Shown piece by piece: positions 12,107-23,367 of a DNA stretch of 64,000 nt. The number at the start of each line of letters is the position of its first letter. Position 1 is the first letter of the stretch. This stretch comes from Gamsiella multidivaricata (Eukaryota > Mortierellomycota > Mortierellomycetes > Mortierellales > Mortierellaceae): assembly GCF_025024155.1 (NCBI RefSeq), contig NW_026251789.1, positions 1 to 64,000 on the forward strand. Reading direction: 5' to 3'. A program made the translations under genes and the position numbers. The notes below the pieces were generated by a model. That model saw only the letters and a list, made by a program, of their open reading frames with translations. It did not search any database and was not told the DNA's origin.

Positions 12107-12242
12107 TGACAAAGACCTTGGACCGCAACAGCCACGCCAATCACTACAACAAGCACAACAGCAACAGCAACAGCAGCAGAATCCTCAACAAGCTGCAAAG
12201 AGATCGAGTGTTTGGCGGATTTTTAGGAGATCGAGATCATGA
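12107..12242 (+). other. Possible alternative last exon of the kinesin gene
   Basis: The kinesin frame contains a consensus donor, GTAAGT, at 11656 just before its stop at 11672-11674. An acceptor (CAATGATAG) ends at 12106. Joining them keeps the frame and replaces the last six residues with a Gln-rich tail that ends in the basic segment KRSSVWRIFRRSRS and a TGA at 12240-12242. The implied intron is about 450 bp. It could equally be chance, because the unspliced end KSKFACF looks natural for a kinesin. Confidence 0.25.
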
Positions 12243-12583
12243 AGATAATGATGTCGACACCATAGACTTACGGGAACCAAGAACAACATGCATGGCAGGA
12301 CCATGCTTAGATTAGACAAAATTAGATTGGATTAGACGGCACATAGAAACATAATACCTGAGTTATGAACAACCTTAAATTCGAACATATTTCATTCCCA
12401 GCACAGCCACAGGATCATGTAATACTCAAGGCGGCTGTGCTGCTGCCGCGTTATCTAACACTGCAACAAGATGCATGAACAATCGCTACTGCGCTGTGTA
12501 CAACAACTCGCTGTCTTATTATATTGAATATTGGCATTGCAATGAACGTTACTTTTTTTCCTGCTGGCTAATTAGATGGTGGA

Positions 12584-15500
12584 TCACATCGACAGTTTGC
12601 GTGCATGTATCTGTCCAGATTTACCTACTCCGCCATCACTCTCGAGTCCCTCCTCTTCCTCATCCATGGCCTTTAGATCCCTCTTCGCTTCCAAGACATC
12701 CTCGTCCTGTAAATGCAGATGCTCCATCTCCTCCCAGGGATTTTGATCTAGATTCGCATCCAATTCTACTGGCTGGTCCTCTAACATCGATTCATCGGCC
12801 TCTACTACCTCCCTCATAAAACTTTCATTCTCCTCCTTCGCTGAGAATCCTACTTCATGGGTTTGACCAACATCAGCTTGGTTATTATCATCAATGTCGT
12901 CATCAACGCCGCCACCGTTACCATTATGATCGTTATCTTCGAGGAGACTATGGTCAACATCGAACGTCAGATCCCCCTCCATCGTCATATTGCCACCCTC
13001 ATTCTCGATTTGGTTTTCCTTCTCAGCGATCGCCTGATGAATCAGGTCCCGGAATCGTTGATTCAGCGTTCGGTCCTTCACAATCTTGCCCACCTCACCC
13101 AGCGTCTCCTCCGTCGTCTTTTCACCCTCATTAAACGCGGCCACCACTGTCCATTTCGAAAGAAAAAGAAAGGAAGAAATGGTCAGAAAAAGTCAAAATG
13201 ACTGCAACTTAGATTCAAATCCTGAATAAACCATACCGCGTGCAAACATCCCAAAGGACGAGGCGTCCATAGAATCTCGAATCTCCTTATACAACATCGT
13301 AAACGCACTCGCATCCACCCCACCGCTACCGCTGCCGCCACTCTTCTCTACTCGATTTTTATTCGCAGTGCCCTCTGCGTGCTTGTCCGCTTTGTCTCCA
13401 TATGAAGCGATCTGTCGGTATTGGCTCTCCTCCCTCTGGTTCCTCGCACTCGACTCATATCCAGATGCACGGATATTATGTGGCGTACTCGTATATCCCG
13501 CTTCAGAATTATTGCGCTGAAGTACTGAGCGACTGCCCTCGTTCACCGTTGAATGCGCATACGCTTGTTCATGTCTATGTCCAAGTACGACTGAGCGACG
13601 ATAGTCCTCATCATCAGTGTGCTGGTGGGATCCATGGTGACTGTGTCCAGCAGCACTCTTTTGTGCATACTCGTTTTCCTCCTCCAGTTGTTGCTGCTCC
13701 TCCTGTTGCCTCAGCAGCTTCAATGCCGCTGGTGAAAGGCCGCTTGCAGGCAATGTATCTGATCCAGATCTTTGCGGTCGTTTCGTGATCTGCGAGACAT
13801 TCAAGGCGCTGGATTTCGACGGCATTACTGCGGATGTGTCTGCAAGAGTCTGCTTTCGATTTCCCTGAGGAATCGACGTTAGCGGAGATGTGCCAGAACG
13901 ATTCGCCGGCTGAGTCATCGAGTTCCTGACTTTGAGACTGTAATCTTTCTGCTGCTGTTGCTGCTGTCTTGCAGTTCTGGAGGCCATAGATCCTGCGATC
14001 GATGTCGCTGTCGCACCGATCGATGCTTGCCGGGGCGACGTCGATGGTGTCGAGTTCGTAGAGAAGGAAGCCGATCCGGCCACACCTCTGGATGTTGTTG
14101 ACGACGATGCAACAATCGCCCTCGCTCGGGATGACAGAGGCGACACGCTCGAATGTCTCTTGGCAGTATCGCTTGCAGTAAGAGTCGTATTAGGGTATAT
14201 GGATCGAGGAGATGATGAGATCGTGTTGCGTTTGCTGCGGAGACTTTCCACCGAATCCAATTTAGTCATCTTTTTCAATCCCGTCGCAGAGCTGTCAGAC
14301 AATACTGCAGAGCCACTGCGAGTTGTTGAACCGCTGCTATACTTCGATGGAGAGCGTCCGCTCTGGTTCTGAATTCAAAATCGCAAGGAAGCCGAGATTA
14401 CGACGTGATTCTTTGGGAGAAAGATGAGAGGAACAAAGAAAAAACCAGCCACCAAGTAACGATGATTACCTCTGTGCGGCTCGAACTGTAGAGAGTTCTG
14501 GATTTCTTTGCCTATATATTCAGATATTCTCATGTCAGATCCAATTGTGCAGAGATAGCTCCAGAAATCAAAGGAGTCCAGAGCATTAGACAAATACAGC
14601 AATGCAGCTTACAGAAGCTTCTGTGGATGCGCGTGGACGAGATACGGCAGAATTTGGCGGTCTTTTGAAGGATGTCAAGTTTGAACTCGAACTATTCTTG
14701 AATGATGTCAAATTCAAGCTCGAACCGTTCTTAAATGATGTCAAATCTGAACTTGAGCCGTTCTTAAGCGACGTCAAGTTTATGCTCGAGCCATTGCTCG
14801 GTTTCTGGTCCCTGGAATGCACCTCCTCTCGGGCATATCGTGCTTGGCGTGACGAAGGAACGACCGATGTATCGGTGTCGTTGTCGAGCATAAATGAGCT
14901 CGTGTCTGCATCAGCGATAGCATCGTATCCAGCATCCGCATTCTCTGTGTCGGCCTCAATTGTCTCCAGTATGGATAGCTCGAGCTGTGTCAGCGACACT
15001 CCAGAATGTTGGTCCACCATTGATACAATCGCCTGCAAAGTTTCAAAGCAAGGGAAAGAGCGGCCAATTAGCGGCGTTTGCATTTGCATTGTGCAGAATG
15101 ACACATTTTTTCCACTGCGCGTCGCTTGCCTTGCGGAACGTTTCGAGTTGGGCCATCTATGTGGTTGGTTGTTTGAAAAAACGGTTAGATATTGATATCA
15201 ACCATTGTCCATAGAATATATGGCAGATGGCAGAGATATTAAATGCACAGTACCTCTTTTTGCAAAGCGGCGTGCTTCTCTTCTACTCGAGCCAACTCGG
15301 TGGCCATGGCCGTCATCTTTAATACAGTTGTATCAAAGCAAGACTTCTTATTAGTGGCAAACTACGATCGAATACATTCAATGCCGTAATTGCAGATTAA
15401 ACATCATACCTGGGCACTCTGTTCCTCTGAAATCCACTTCCATGTGTTGACCTCTTCGACCAAGGCTTGGAACTTGTCCTCGTACGCCTGTTGTATCAAC

Positions 15501-16710
15501 TTCAATCCTGCCCTAAACTGCATTTTATTAAGGTTTTGGGGTTGGATAATGCGGAGTGAGTATCATAATGCAAGACGTGAGCAATTATTACCCCTTGCTC
15601 TTTTCTCCCTTGCGGCACAAACGCGTGAATGAAAAATATCACTCATTAAAGTTATGAGTAGGTGGCTGCTAATCAGATTGCGAGACGGGCCAGGAACGAA
15701 GACAATGAAAAGAAAAGGTAGGAGGGGCTAGGTATGTGCAAGAAAAAGAGCGGCAAACGGCATTCGTTTTGATGCTGCTGGTCGATCGCATCAAGGTGCC
15801 AAACAACAAACAAAGAATGAGCCCTGTTTGCTAGCCAGACAATACAAAGAGGCCGATTGTGGGCTTTGTTTGTTGATGTGCACTTTTTTTTTTTCTGTGG
15901 GTGCTGTCTTTGGTGCAATTGGTCGCGTACGAGGAGAGTAGGAGTAGCCAAGTGTTTCTGTTTTCAAATGTGTCCGAAAAGCGCGGTCATTTAAAATGCC
16001 GTGGTACAAGATGTCGCTCGTTTTGTAACGCGATATTGTTGTTGTTGTTCAAGGGGAGGAGATGGAGGTGGCACTGCGCGGCATAAAAAGCGTGGTTGCG
16101 GTTACGGTTTCGGTGCGGCACATAGCTTAGTAACAAAGAGCTCTGAACATACATTTGTGTCTGCAGTGGAGAGACCAAAACCGTTGCTGCCGTTCTCACT
16201 GCGTCGATGGTTTGTTCGTCCAGTGGATGCGAGGTCTGTTCTGGAGAAGGATGGGCTACTACTATTGCTATTACTATTACCGCTATGGGTGTTGCCATGA
16301 GTACTGCTGCTGTTCTGGTGGTGATGGTGGAGGTGTTGTTGGTGTCCACTATGTTCGAAGGACTCCTCCTCGATCCTGTCCGCATGCGGATATGTGCTGC
16401 TGGTGTGTTTCCTGCTCTGTGCACCGTGTTCAACAGTTAAGACACTTCCAGAGGAGAAGGACGAGGATAAGCCCTTGGCTGGGGTTGTGGTTGTGGTCGT
16501 GGTCGCGGTCGTGTTGGTGTTGGTGTTGGTGTTGGTGGCAATACCAAGGCCGTGCCTGGATGTGTTTGCGGTGGCGACATTGGATGTTGATGGGGAAGGA
16601 TGGGAATGGGCTTGGGATGAGAAGAGGGGCTTTGTAGATGTGGAGGCGGTTGAATCGGACCTTCTTGACCTCCCAGCAGCAACCCCGCGGGCCTGTCCGA
16701 AGATGGGCAT
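12584..16710 (-). CDS. At4g15545-like coiled-coil protein of unknown function
   Basis: Best model (minus strand): exons 16710-16153, 15517-15410, 15316-15254, 15156-15130, 15032-14613, 14511-14470, 14368-13237 and 13146-12584, about 970 residues. The first exon is rich in Ser, Asn, Thr and His. Then comes a coiled coil (KLIQQAYEDKFQALVEEVN, MATELARVEEKHAALQKE, AQLETFRKAIVSMVD). A long disordered Ser-rich centre is followed by a C-terminal helical domain (FTMLYKEIRDSMDASSFGMF, then VVAAFNEGEKTTEETLGEV). That order matches the plant/fungal At4g15545-like family, whose role is unknown to me. Acidic residues dominate the end. Oddities are a 27-nt exon (15156-15130), a GC-AG intron (15129-15033) and a 635-bp first intron. 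If the first exon is wrong, an ATG at 15523 gives about 786 residues (MQFRAGLKLIQQ). CT-rich DNA at 16750-16930 (read on the minus strand) favours the upstream start. Confidence 0.72.
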
Positions 16711-17019
16711 TAGGAGGCAAGATGAGGTAAGGCAGGCGAGTCAATGAGGGGCGGTGAGACGCGACTGATGAAGGAAGGAAGGAAGGAAGGAGGACGGGCA
16801 AGGGGTAGAGTAGAGAAGTAAAAGAGTGGAGAGAGAGAGGGAGCGAGAGAGAAGAGACGAGAGGGAAGAGAGGAACGGAGGAGCGAAGGAGCAAAGGAGC
16901 GAAAGAGGCAGACGGATGCGTGAGCATTGATTACATGTACGTCTGCTGTGTCCTACAGCAACACCATTCCCAGTCACTCAAGTGGGTATCTTCCAGAAAG
17001 TCGCAGCCGTTTATTGTTC

Positions 17020-17505
17020 CTATAACTTGTCCACAGTCGATGTCGATCCATCACCGGCAGTGTCCTCGGCTGACTGGGCAAGCGCAGTGATAAGCCCAGA
17101 GTCTGCGTCCGACAGACCGGGGATGACTCCGCCTTGTTTCATCTCATCCACCATATTGTGCAGCTTGTTCCTCATCGCCACCTTCTCCTCGTCCGTCAAA
17201 GCTGTGTCAGTGGATGTAGATACCATATTAGTTTCCATGCCAGCTTATGTATCGACTGAATCTGTTACAGAAATGGACATAGCCTCATTTGGCTCAGATG
17301 GAGAGAGGCACGTACGCAGGATGGCATAGGTGCGCTCGGAGAGCTGATCAGGACTTGACTCGGGATCGATGGGGATGCAGACCGGCTTGGGAGCGTCTGT
17401 CCTAAAGGCCATTGGCGGATCAAGTGTGAGCACGAACTCGTATGCCTCCTGCACCGTAGGGAACTCGATCACCTCTCTTGACGTATTGATAAGACGAACG
17501 GGCAT
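17020..17505 (-). CDS. Small conserved-looking protein of unknown function
   Basis: Two exons, 17505-17316 and 17201-17020, join in frame to 123 residues. The donor is GTACGT and the acceptor CACAG; the 114-bp intron has stops in frame. The N-terminal half (PVRLINTSREVIEFPTVQEA, VLTLDPPMAFRTDAPKP) looks like a compact folded domain. The C-terminal half has a charged helix (LTDEEKVAMRNKLHNMVDEM). No signal peptide or membrane segment is seen. I do not recognise the family. It lies 310 bp upstream of, and on the same strand as, the At4g15545-like gene. Confidence 0.6.
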
Positions 17506-18466
17506 CGCTAGCTTCAGTTCAGGTTATTGTTGCCGAATGAAGGAGATGAATGCTGTGAAATATAGACTGGTATAGCGTCAAGAAGAGACAGGAGAGGGCG
17601 ATGGGGAAAGGATCGAGGAATTGAATCAGCTCGCCTTTTTATTTTCTTGCTCAGGACGGAGTCACCTTCCTTTTTTGGATAGATCGACAACCAATAAACT
17701 GCTTAAAAAAAAAAAAAAAAAAAGACCCTGCACACTCGATCATACTTTTTCGCAGCCCTGCTCCTTCGGATGGAAAGGATCGACGAAGGAAATAGATATG
17801 AATGTATACATGTACTCGTGCAGGCAGACAGGCAAGCAGAAGAGTATGCAGTGTACTTTCTGTTTTTTTAGTATTTTTTTTCGCAGGTTGATTGGTTAGT
17901 GGGTTGGTTGGTGTAGAGTAAATTGCGGTTGCACAGCATTGAGGAACTGGCATGGGAGGAGGCAGCAGGGGCACATGCCGATGGAAGCGATAGAGTGCAA
18001 ACTATTTATTTCAGCAGGGCTTTCTTCCTTTGATTCAATCCCGCCATCCCTTCCTCATCCTTTTTATTTTATTTTAATTAATCCCTTTTCAAACCCATCC
18101 TCCATCCTCATCTCCCTCACCGAGGAACAAAAGGTACATAACATATTCTCGTCATCAACATGCATGCCTGGATTCGTGTTGGTGTGATGAATAAAAAAGA
18201 AAGCCTTTTGGATCCGAGAGATGGGATGAGACTGAAACCCGGTCGGTTGCAGCACGTTTTTCATTTTCATATCTCACATATTTGAATGAATGAATGAATG
18301 CGCTCGCTCTGTCCTTTGTTCCTTTCAATTGCCCTTTGCAACATAACTCCTGCTGTTCTTTGCTGACTTTGCTTGCACGCTGTCCTCCTCTGCCTTCTCC
18401 TTCACGCAGCAGGCGCTGGTTGAATATTATTACAGTTAATAGGAACAGTGCAGAAAGGAATACGAA
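17506..18466. promoter_or_regulatory. Divergent intergenic region, no gene seen
   Basis: The region separates the minus-strand gene ending upstream at 17505 from the plus-strand gene at 18467 and must hold promoters for both. It has a 19-base A run (17705-17723), a CT-rich stretch at 18020-18120 and short GAAT repeats near 18285-18300. No TATA box or coding frame is convincing. Confidence 0.4.
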
Positions 18467-20204
18467 ATGGTCGACCACTCGAACAGCTCCTCCCAACGGA
18501 AGCCAGGCCAGCAACCACAGCCCCATCACTCTCACTTCCAGGTCCCTCGCCGCCATTACTCTTACCAGGATATCCATGGGCCTCTCTCTGCCGGAGTCGT
18601 CGAGGGCGGTCATCGTCCCTTTGCCAGCTTTCACTCTACCCCGCTGCACCATCCATTGCACACCTCATCCTCGCTGACCGCACCCACGGCTGCTCCTCCA
18701 CCCCCCTCCGCCTCGACCCCGTCAAGGCCCAGTCTATCAGTCGCAGAAATCCTGGAGCGATACCATGATGCTAGCAAAGATTTCTTGGTCTCAGTCCTCA
18801 ACGCCAAAGCAAAGGAGGACGAGGTATGTCTCTTTTCTTTGACACCCGATCGATTGATTATCCTAACAACAGACATGCTCTGTACCACAGCAACGACATA
18901 ACACGTCTATATTTCAAACGCTCAATAGCGGCGGGCAGAGGAGGAACGCTACATGACCGAGCGGATCAAGCTACAATCCAAGCAGCTGGATATTCAACTG
19001 GCAGCAGAGAGGCTTCGAGGATCACCCCCAGGTGCGGCCGAACTCAATTGTATACCCGTCAATTGGACGGGCGCAGAAGTACTATCCATGACGGAGCCAA
19101 CGTCCTAACCGCGAATCATGCCTATACCTCCAATATATAGCCCGTACATATCCTTCTCACTCCACAGAGGCACCTTCGGGGCCCTACGCTTCCTCGAGCT
19201 TGTACTATGGCAGCAGTAGCAGCAACAGCTACTCTCACTACTCCTCAGCAGATGCGTCCCGCTCGCACCCAAGCAGCAGCAAACACTCGCATCTTGATCA
19301 TATCGCCCATACACCACAAGAACCACAGGACCCTTCGCAGTCAACACACCAGGGTCCGCTGTATTCTCATCATGATAAGCATGCGATGCAGCCCAGTCCT
19401 CAGAGTCGACCTCCGTTTCTGAAGATCAACACGGCGGTGCGCCAGTATCATCCTCAGCCACCATCGACCCAGCGTATGCCCCCGTCACCCCACTCTACCC
19501 TGCCACCGCTTCCCTCGACCAATCCTCCAAAGACTTCGAATCGTCACTACGGCCTTCCTCCGTTGAGCTCTTCGGCGCAATCTTCGCCAGCTGCTGTAGT
19601 CGACTATCAGTCTCATATACCTCCTCCTTTGACGCCCAAGGACGACCATGTCTCGCCGACTTCAGCTCTCTCGCCCACACATATGAAACGCAAATCTTTG
19701 AACCATGATGCTGTAATGGATGCTGTGCGTGCAAAGGTCTTCCGAAATGCGGCTGGTCAGCAGCATCAGCAACAAACCAAGAAGACGGCTATAGAATCGG
19801 AGCATGATCTGTCTAGCCGACGAAAGATCTATCAAGAGAAACCGTCGCCAGAGGTGCAAAAAAAGCAGCCAGAGTTAGTCAGTTCAGAGTCAAGACAGGA
19901 TGAGTACCCAGAGGTCAAACTAGAGGTCAAGGAGGGACCGTTGCTCTCATCACTACCTGTATCGATCTCCTCACCGGCGTCGCCTTCGTCAAAGAACACA
20001 GAGAATGGGGAAACGAGTAGCCGCTCCAGGTCATCATCACCACCTCCATCCTCTTCCACCTCTAGCAAGAGCCGTCGCCCAATGGGTATCTCGCAACAGT
20101 TAGAGCTGGCGTCCGTTTCAGAGGCGATGGAAGATGTCAACGTGTCAAATTCTGAGACAGATGGCCGACGACCAGACCGGACAGCCGAAAACGGAGGTGT
20201 GTAA
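18467..20204 (+). CDS. Ser/Pro/His-rich protein with an N-terminal helical segment; putative regulator
   Basis: Exons 18467-18823, 18929-19031 and 19168-20204 give about 498 residues. The only segment that looks folded is charged and helical, residues about 89-152: SVAEILERYHDASKDFLVSV, then NAKAKEDERRAEEERYMTER and KLQSKQLDIQLAAERLR. It spans the first intron, which supports the exon join. Similar SVAEIL-type helices occur near the N-terminus of fungal proteins of regulatory type, but I cannot name the family. The rest is disordered: Ser/His/Gln/Pro-rich, short basic motifs (KRKSLNHD) and a Ser run before SRRPMGISQQLELASVSEAM. This composition suggests a nuclear regulatory protein (inference). 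An alternative donor at the very end (G|GTGTGT, about 20197) would splice to about 20279 and change only the last few residues. Confidence 0.68.
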
Positions 20205-20478
20205 CTTTTTCCTTTTTTTTTTTTTGGCCACCAAGTATTTTCACACAAAAACTAATTCTGGGCGTCTCTATTCTTCAGTTTCCGCTCACTAAGGCTTCAT
20301 ATTGAGATCTAGCGACAACGGCGTTCTGCCCCACCTTCTTGTCTTTCTTGCTTGCTTGAAGATCAAGAGGACCCACCAAGTAGGCTTTGAGCGCTCTTCT
20401 ACATGCGTTTTCGGCTGAATATTGTTACAAGCAAAATAAAACTATTTTTGAGCATTGGATACATTCTGATCTAGTCCT

Positions 20479-23139
20479 TTATGTATGTTCAGAAAGTGGA
20501 GGATTTGCTTTGATTGCTTGCGCATAGGTGGTCCTGTTGGAGTAGGCACGATACCATCGCTCAAAGTCCTTCAGATCAACCTGGACTGTATCATCCTCGG
20601 TTGTGTTCCAGGATGAGCCAGCAACAACGCTTCTAGAGTCCAGGTCCACAAGATCGCCGCCCATCTCCAACTTCGCTCTTGCAAGCGCACCCAGCTCGTG
20701 GTTCGCCGGGAAGCCCTTATGGATGATCGATCTGTGCTCCGATTTAGCAGCGGCTACATCTGGCTGGGAAGGTGCTGGTGTTTCAACATCATCATCGGTA
20801 GTATCCTCCTGTCCCCACCGTTCAATATTGACGACCTTCTCCACCATATCAATCAATCCGCGTGCTCGACCCATCATGTTGATCAGCTTGGATAGCTCGC
20901 CCTTGGTGAGAGCGTTATCTTTGCCACTGATCCCTCTCCGTTCCAGTTCCTGACACACCCAGGTGACGACAACTGCATTCATTTTGGGTGTTGGCTTGAG
21001 CACATAGTAATCCACAAGAGTTCGAAGAGCGACCGCTGCGCCCGCATAATCGTTCTGGACAAGGAAAGCTCGCAGAATATTGGAATACAGAGACCGACTG
21101 GGCCTGATCCCGACCATAATCATGTCCCGAAAGAGCGTCCTTGGATTCAATGATGTTGTCGTGGAGATGGCATTATCAAACTGATATTGTTGACGACTGG
21201 GCAGCGGATGTGACAGCGGTTGAAGCTCGCCCATGCCATGGTAGAACTTTCTGACTCGACTGTCCTTGGTTTGCAGCGGGGTGTGATTTTGTTCCGAATT
21301 GTTGGTCGACGGGGCAATGGGCTGCCCAATCCTGTCTAGGAACAGCGCATTATTCAAAGCGGAGCCTCGACCTTTGAGCCCTTCGCCGCCTTCCAGAAAC
21401 GCCTTGTCGCTGTGGAACACAGCGTTGAACATACAGGACAACGTAAACTGGTCCACACCGATCGATCGATCCTGAAGCATGCCCCTGTACAGTTGAAGAC
21501 AGCGCCGGTTCATCCTTGCCTGCTCGTACGCCAGTAACATATAGTTGCAGGTTGCCAGATCGGGTTCGATACCGTCGGTTATGAGTTGTCGAAATAGCGC
21601 CTCGGTCTCTCGGGGCATTCTCTGTCGGCTATACGACTGCATCAGCAGTACGTAGGAGGCTCGGTTAGGACGGATACCTTCCCTTCGCATCTGCTGGAAC
21701 CATTCAACTGCGTTGTCCATTTGCCCTAGTCGAGCATAGCAGTGAAGGATCTCGTTGTGTTTCTCGATGTCGGGTGGATAGCCGTAATTGGCCATCAATT
21801 GGCATACCAAGATCGCACCTTCAGCATCGCCCTTCTTTGAAAAGTTGGATAAAAGGGAGTCAAGCATGCCCTTGCCAAATACCGGTTTGTTGCTTGTCGC
21901 AATCTTGGTCTGGATCACACTCAAAAACTCGATTCGTTCGTCAGGATACTGGATCTCGGAAACAGCTAAGCTCAGCATCAAGCTGAGGGACTCCAAGTTG
22001 GACTCAACTCCTAGTTTCGAAAGCGAATCATACACGGTCTGGGCAAATTTGCTGTCCTGAACTTTGACACATGCCCTCAAGATCCCGTTCACGGTCTCGA
22101 TGCTCTCCAGAGTGCTGTCCTCTGTCAAATCTCTCCAAAATCTGATCGCTTCTGACTTCTGCCCAGTTGAGAGATACTGCTGAATAAGATACCCCAACGT
22201 GTATTCGCTCGGCTTGGCACCGTCCTCCGCTCGTACGTCCTGAATAACTTGAATGGCTTTGTCGAGCCGCCCCAATCCTCCCCAAGCCCGAACAGCATGG
22301 TTCAACAGGATGGGATCCACTTTGTATTTTGAATCGACCACTCGCTCGAACTCTTCGAGGGACTCATCATATCGACCTAGACGATTGAGTGCCGACATCA
22401 TATCGCTATAATCCCATCGCGAAAACCGAGGAAGCAATACACGCTTGTCGTTCAGCACTGTGACAATTCTGGCATTCCAAGTTTGGTTCCACGCAAGCTT
22501 GCTCCTGTCGTTATTTTCCCTAGGCGAGTATGAGTTTGAGGCTTCTTTGAAGCGGATAATGAGAAGCCTCAGGACGTCCTGCGAAAGCATACTAACGTCT
22601 TCAGGAACCTTGCGGAGGTCCTGATAAGCTTCCCACATGACCTCTGGATTCTTCAGATCGTGAAGTGCGACATGGAGCCTTGAAAAGTTATTGAGTAGCG
22701 TCTGGTTCGAGCGAACTTTGGCCAAGCGATCGTAATCGGTTACGCGGATGTCGGTAAGGCGGTCCAGAAGGCAGTTGATCGTACTGGTAGTCGAAGAAAT
22801 AGATTCGCTTCGCTGCTTCGCATATTTTCTATTGCGCGACCTCTTCCTAAGCTTTGGCGGGTGCGGCAGTTGCGACGGAATTGGGGATTCAGAAGCTTCT
22901 TTACTGATTCCAGTGGCAGATGCGGGAAGAGTACAAGTTGCTTTGTTTTTGTGCGTCCGCGACAAAGAGAAGTTGCGAAGGGGTTGGTTCAAGGTGAGAA
23001 CGGAGGTGTTCGCTCGACTTTGAAGAATATGACAACGATAACAAAGCGGTGCTGATGATGGCAGCGGAAAGGAAGTTGCAGCTGTGTTCTTGAAGAGTGG
23101 CAGTGACAGCAGCAGCTGTCCCCCACGGTTCATAGTCAT
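20479..23139 (-). CDS. Pentatricopeptide repeat (PPR) protein, probably mitochondrial
   Basis: One intronless frame of 886 residues starts at the ATG at 23139 (an earlier in-frame TTG at 23163 is not a credible start). The first about 90 residues are rich in Ser, Leu and Arg with few acidic residues, as in a mitochondrial presequence. The body has tandem PPR-type helix pairs, for example EKHNEILHCYARLGQMDNAV, then WFQQMRREGIRPNRASYVLL, and DLATCNYMLLAYEQARMNRR. PPR proteins bind organellar RNA and act in its processing, stability or translation; the target cannot be read from the sequence. The C-terminus is less repeated and acidic. The start lies 228 bp from the start of a second PPR gene on the opposite strand. 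Confidence 0.87.
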   Translation of the reverse strand: MTMNRGGQLLLSLPLFKNTAATSFPLPSSAPLCYRCHILQSRANTSVLTLNQPLRNFSLSRTHKNKATCTLPASATGISKEASESPIPSQLPHPPKLRKRSRNRKYAKQRSESISSTTSTINCLLDRLTDIRVTDYDRLAKVRSNQTLLNNFSRLHVALHDLKNPEVMWEAYQDLRKVPEDVSMLSQDVLRLLIIRFKEASNSYSPRENNDRSKLAWNQTWNARIVTVLNDKRVLLPRFSRWDYSDMMSALNRLGRYDESLEEFERVVDSKYKVDPILLNHAVRAWGGLGRLDKAIQVIQDVRAEDGAKPSEYTLGYLIQQYLSTGQKSEAIRFWRDLTEDSTLESIETVNGILRACVKVQDSKFAQTVYDSLSKLGVESNLESLSLMLSLAVSEIQYPDERIEFLSVIQTKIATSNKPVFGKGMLDSLLSNFSKKGDAEGAILVCQLMANYGYPPDIEKHNEILHCYARLGQMDNAVEWFQQMRREGIRPNRASYVLLMQSYSRQRMPRETEALFRQLITDGIEPDLATCNYMLLAYEQARMNRRCLQLYRGMLQDRSIGVDQFTLSCMFNAVFHSDKAFLEGGEGLKGRGSALNNALFLDRIGQPIAPSTNNSEQNHTPLQTKDSRVRKFYHGMGELQPLSHPLPSRQQYQFDNAISTTTSLNPRTLFRDMIMVGIRPSRSLYSNILRAFLVQNDYAGAAVALRTLVDYYVLKPTPKMNAVVVTWVCQELERRGISGKDNALTKGELSKLINMMGRARGLIDMVEKVVNIERWGQEDTTDDDVETPAPSQPDVAAAKSEHRSIIHKGFPANHELGALARAKLEMGGDLVDLDSRSVVAGSSWNTTEDDTVQVDLKDFERWYRAYSNRTTYAQAIKANPPLSEHT

Positions 23140-23367
23140 TGAGGGTAAAAAGGAGTTGTTCAATCATGAACCGCAAGCTCAGCGGTTCCTTTTAGGATGC
23201 CAATTGCTCCTTCCTTCCTTTTCTGGACATATGAAGTAAACAAACGAACAGTCACTCAGGAACCACTCTCGGTGCTTTTTCACCATTGGCAGAAACTGAT
23301 CATATTCCCTCCAGTTCCACAATCAGTTTCCGGACAAATCGACGACGGAGACCATCGCTTAATACAC
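23140..23367. promoter_or_regulatory. Shared promoter between two divergent PPR genes
   Basis: Only 228 bp separate the two start codons (23139 minus, 23368 plus), so both promoters and leaders must lie here. No clear TATA box is seen. CCTTCCTTCC-type pyrimidine tracts lie near 23208-23222. Confidence 0.6.

Noticed and set aside
16155..16637. Plus-strand frame of 160 codons rich in Trp, Cys and Tyr
   Set aside because: It is the antisense of the Ser/Asn/Thr-repeat exon of the At4g15545-like gene.
23140..23163. Upstream TTG start for the minus-strand PPR gene
   Set aside because: The eukaryotic context favours the ATG at 23139, eight codons downstream, which begins a good mitochondrial presequence.
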